From assembly GCA_942492905.1 (NCBI GenBank), contig OW818657.1, forward strand, positions 1,860,001 to 1,924,000: a stretch of 64,000 bases of DNA. Direction: 5' to 3'. The translations under genes were made by a program, and so were the position numbers. Below are positions 61,727-64,000 of the stretch, piece after piece. The notes beneath the pieces were generated by a model. The model worked only from the letters and a program-made list of their open reading frames with translations, searched no databases and was not told where the DNA came from. The stretch is from CAIZWU01 sp942492905 (GTDB taxonomy: Bacteria; Verrucomicrobiota; Verrucomicrobiia; Verrucomicrobiales; V1-33). Numbering within the stretch: the first letter of the stretch is position 1; each line of letters begins with the position of its first letter.

Positions 61727-63925
61727 TCAGCGTGCCAGGGGTGTGCGCTTGCTGCGGGCGCGGATGTAGTTGTGCAGGCCGCCGGCGATGGCTTCAGCGA
61801 GGGATTGGCGGTAGGATTCCGTGGCAATGCGTGCGGCTTCCTCCGGATGGCTGAGATAGCCGCCTTCGATGAGAATGGCAGGCGATCGGGTTTGCCCGGA
61901 GATCACGGAAAATCTGGCGGAGCGGATGCCGCCATCGGTGCTGCGGAGTTTGTAGAGGGCATTGGCGTGGATGGCGGTGGCCAATCCGACGCAGGAGGCG
62001 TGGTAGGCGGTATCGTCCACCGGGCCAGACTGCGCGGGAGCCTTTTCGGGGAAGTAGGTTTGGATGCCCTGCCTCGTGGCGGGGCCGTGGCCGAAATGCA
62101 GGCTGACAAATACCGCATCCGTGGCCGCAGCGGCGAGGGCGGCGCGTTCGTTCACGGACAGGAAGGCATCGTCAGAACGGGTGAGGAGGGTTCTTAGACC
62201 CAGAACCTTAAGCTGGCGCTGGAGGCGCTGGGCGGTGTCCAGCGTATAGGTGGATTCCTTGCCAGACGCTCCATTGGCTCCGGAGTCGCTGCCTCCATGC
62301 CCGGCATCAATGACCACCGTGGTCACTGTTTTGTATCCCTTGATGTAGGTCGGCCGGATAATGGGATCGAGCATGAGGGAAAGATCGTGCCGCGAGATCA
62401 TGGGGCCGTCCTCCGACGCCTCCACCGCATAGGTCAGGAAAAACCTGACATTGTTGACGGACATCTCATCGGAGCCGGATGCTCCTTTGATAACCATGGT
62501 ATTGGACCGCAGGAAAAACGTTCCCGCCTCTTCACTCAGCCGGGGGAATTTATAAAAGTTTTTGATCTGCGAAACAGGGAGGTAGTCACGGCCCTGCAAA
62601 CTCACGGGCTGCCAGTTGAAGGATGGAGTGGCCGGTGTTGCTTCGGGCGCTGTTTCGGTGGCGGAGGTATCGGTGGTTTCCGGAATGGGTGCTCCGGCTT
62701 CCTCTGGTGTCCCGGCGGGCTGGGGCTCCTTGGACGGTCCGGGGGGACGCGGGCTGGAGGGATCGATCGGGGGTTCAAACAGAGGGGAGGGCGCCTGGGA
62801 GTCTGGAACGGGGGTGGGGGTTAGCCGATCGGAAGCGGCCCCTTGTTTTTCAGAAGCGCCAGGGCCGGCTTCGATTTGCGGGCCGGCGAGGCAAACGGCG
62901 GCAGTCATCAGGGAAAGGATAACCGCCCATCCGGCCAGATGACCTGCACCGGCGGTCCGGCGGTCGGCGGCGGGGTCAAGGACGGCTTCCACGCGGCGGG
63001 TCAGGGTGGTGCGGTTGGCCATGGCGGAGGCGGTGGTGCGCAGGGCAGGGGGAAGGAAGAATTGCCGGGCGCATTCCACCAGCAGGCTGGCGTAGGCAGG
63101 GCCGTCACTTTCCGCCCGAAGCACGGTGTTGTCGGCCGCCTGCTCATCCGCGGCCCGGCTGCGCCGGACGAGCAGCCACGCGAAAGGATGGAACCAGAAT
63201 GCTGCCAGGAAACATTGGCTGACCATTTGCCAGAGAGGATCGCGGCGCAGCAGGTGGGCGCATTCGTGGGCGAGCACCAGTTTCAGCTTGGTAGTGGGCC
63301 AGAATTCCGCCGAAGCGGGCAGGATCAGCACCGTCTTCCAGATGCCCCAGACGCAGGGGGTGATCTCCTGCGGAACCAGCCGCACCTCGTCGATCAGGGG
63401 CCATCCCTCCACCTCGTGGGCGCGTTGCAGCCATGGCGCTTCTGCGGCATTTTGGGAACGACGCCGCAGGACCCAGCGGGCCACCAGGCTACTGACCCAG
63501 GCCATCACGACGAGTGCGGCTCCCGTCAGCCATGCCGCGCCCAGCCATCGGGCGGGGCCAGCCGCCAGCTGCAGTGGGCCTGACGACGAGGAATCCGGCG
63601 CCCGAGCAACGGCAGGGGAGAGCGGGAGCGCTCCCGTGGAAGGGATAGCCAATGGATTTAGCAGCACATTTTCCGTCGTGCCGTTCCCCTGAGGCCAGCT
63701 GGCGGGAATTCTGCCTGCGCCGTGGTCCGGAGTCAGGGAAAGAGCGGCTTGGCCGAGAGTGATCCCAAAGAGCGCCAAAGCGGCCGCCATGGTGATCCGG
63801 CAGGCGGTGGAGATGCGGGCGGCGGAGGTTTTCCGTGGCAGGCTGATCAGGATCCATGCCCCTGCCACCAGCAGGCTGGATTGCAGCAAAAGCGTCAGGA
63901 GTATCGAGGCAGAGGAGGGATTCAT
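61727..63925 (-). CDS. Fusion of BlaR1-type M56 peptidase with N-acetylmuramoyl-L-alanine amidase
   Basis: The 732-residue product has BlaR1/MecR1-type membrane helices (about 8-30, 43-62, 128-150, 235-252, 330-348) and the M56 zinc site HECAH at 220-224 with E261. A Pro-rich linker (350-435) and a copper-amine-oxidase-like stalk (440-520) lead to an Amidase_3 domain (530-725). Its zinc and catalytic residues are all present: H543 (DAGHGG), E557 (KESTYTL), H610 (SLHFG) and E687 (IEGGYLS). BlaR1 normally ends in a penicillin-binding sensor; here it is replaced by a peptidoglycan hydrolase. The start overlaps the upstream repressor stop by 4 bases. Confidence 0.9.
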   Translation of the reverse strand: MNPSSASILLTLLLQSSLLVAGAWILISLPRKTSAARISTACRITMAAALALFGITLGQAALSLTPDHGAGRIPASWPQGNGTTENVLLNPLAIPSTGALPLSPAVARAPDSSSSGPLQLAAGPARWLGAAWLTGAALVVMAWVSSLVARWVLRRRSQNAAEAPWLQRAHEVEGWPLIDEVRLVPQEITPCVWGIWKTVLILPASAEFWPTTKLKLVLAHECAHLLRRDPLWQMVSQCFLAAFWFHPFAWLLVRRSRAADEQAADNTVLRAESDGPAYASLLVECARQFFLPPALRTTASAMANRTTLTRRVEAVLDPAADRRTAGAGHLAGWAVILSLMTAAVCLAGPQIEAGPGASEKQGAASDRLTPTPVPDSQAPSPLFEPPIDPSSPRPPGPSKEPQPAGTPEEAGAPIPETTDTSATETAPEATPATPSFNWQPVSLQGRDYLPVSQIKNFYKFPRLSEEAGTFFLRSNTMVIKGASGSDEMSVNNVRFFLTYAVEASEDGPMISRHDLSLMLDPIIRPTYIKGYKTVTTVVIDAGHGGSDSGANGASGKESTYTLDTAQRLQRQLKVLGLRTLLTRSDDAFLSVNERAALAAAATDAVFVSLHFGHGPATRQGIQTYFPEKAPAQSGPVDDTAYHASCVGLATAIHANALYKLRSTDGGIRSARFSVISGQTRSPAILIEGGYLSHPEEAARIATESYRQSLAEAIAGGLHNYIRARSKRTPLAR

Positions 63926-64000
63926 GGCTGGGATGTTTTTTCACGGGCCTTCCGGATCAGGGTTTCGAGGCGGGCCAGTTCCTCCTCCGAGGAAGGCTGC
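63922..64000 (-). CDS. C-terminal end of a BlaI/MecI-type repressor (partial)
   Basis: Only 25 codons lie in the window: QPSSEEELARLETLIRKAREKTSQP, ending at TGA, which overlaps the M56 start (ATGA). The E-E-L-x-x-L-x-x-L-I-x-x-x-x-x pattern is the usual end of BlaI/MecI/CopY repressors, and the operon order BlaI then M56 peptidase is standard. The call depends on position as much as on the short sequence. Confidence 0.65.
   Translation of the reverse strand, partial: QPSSEEELARLETLIRKAREKTSQP

Overview
The window is about 60% G+C, densely coded and looks chromosomal. I infer a member of the Verrucomicrobiota. The clues are two-component regulator propeller kinases, secreted low-complexity proteins, a BlaR1-type M56 peptidase, many starts with weak or absent Shine-Dalgarno sequences, and the style of the hypothetical proteins. 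The lineage is an inference; no rRNA or other phylogenetic marker was tested.

Layout. 1-1.1 kb: tail of an unknown gene, a tRNA-Ser(UGA) with an integrase-like remnant just downstream, and a small lipoprotein. 1.3-6 kb: a DUF2252 protein facing two tandem phospholipase D / cardiolipin-synthase-like paralogs. 6.2-13.7 kb: a FixLJ-like system of two large sensor kinases with near-identical catalytic cores and one FixJ-type regulator, then a small FUSC-like membrane protein. 14-23 kb: a probable operon of a single-domain response regulator, an Orn/Lys/Arg-type decarboxylase, an aspartate:alanine-exchanger (AAE) transporter, an OprD-like porin, a second AAE transporter and a TRIC/UPF0126 channel. 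23.3-26.5 kb: DUF3302 protein, HlyD adaptor and NodT-type outer-membrane factor. 26.6-37 kb: PPK2 kinase, SulP transporter, secreted proteins of unknown role, a two-domain universal stress protein, a K+ channel, a Ca2+/H+ antiporter and a VIT-like transporter. 37-46.3 kb, minus strand: an outer-membrane protein, a discoidin plus (alpha/alpha)6 glycosidase-like protein, an ABC transporter with a degenerate ATPase domain and a GH94-like phosphorylase. 46.5-55.4 kb, plus strand: ldhA, an L,D-transpeptidase, a SpoIIAA-like protein, a third AAE transporter, a second SpoIIAA-like protein, a cNMP-domain/acetate kinase/PduL fusion, a BASS transporter and a LOG protein. 55.4-57.8 kb: small secreted proteins ending at a strong terminator. 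57.8-64 kb, minus strand: a lipoate-ligase-like protein, a hypothetical protein, tyrS, and an M56 peptidase/amidase fusion behind the end of a probable BlaI-type repressor.

How it fits together (inference). Much of 12-57 kb reads as a low-oxygen, acid or energy-limitation island: amino-acid decarboxylation with exchange, fermentation to lactate and acetate with substrate-level ATP, polyphosphate use, and ion and stress functions. Four near-identical 17-base motifs containing TATAAT, all in the same orientation, lie upstream of four of these transcription units and may mark a shared promoter class. The most unusual items are the three-domain acetate kinase fusion, the decarboxylase/OprD/AAE operon, the M56-amidase fusion and the ABC protein with a disabled nucleotide-binding domain.
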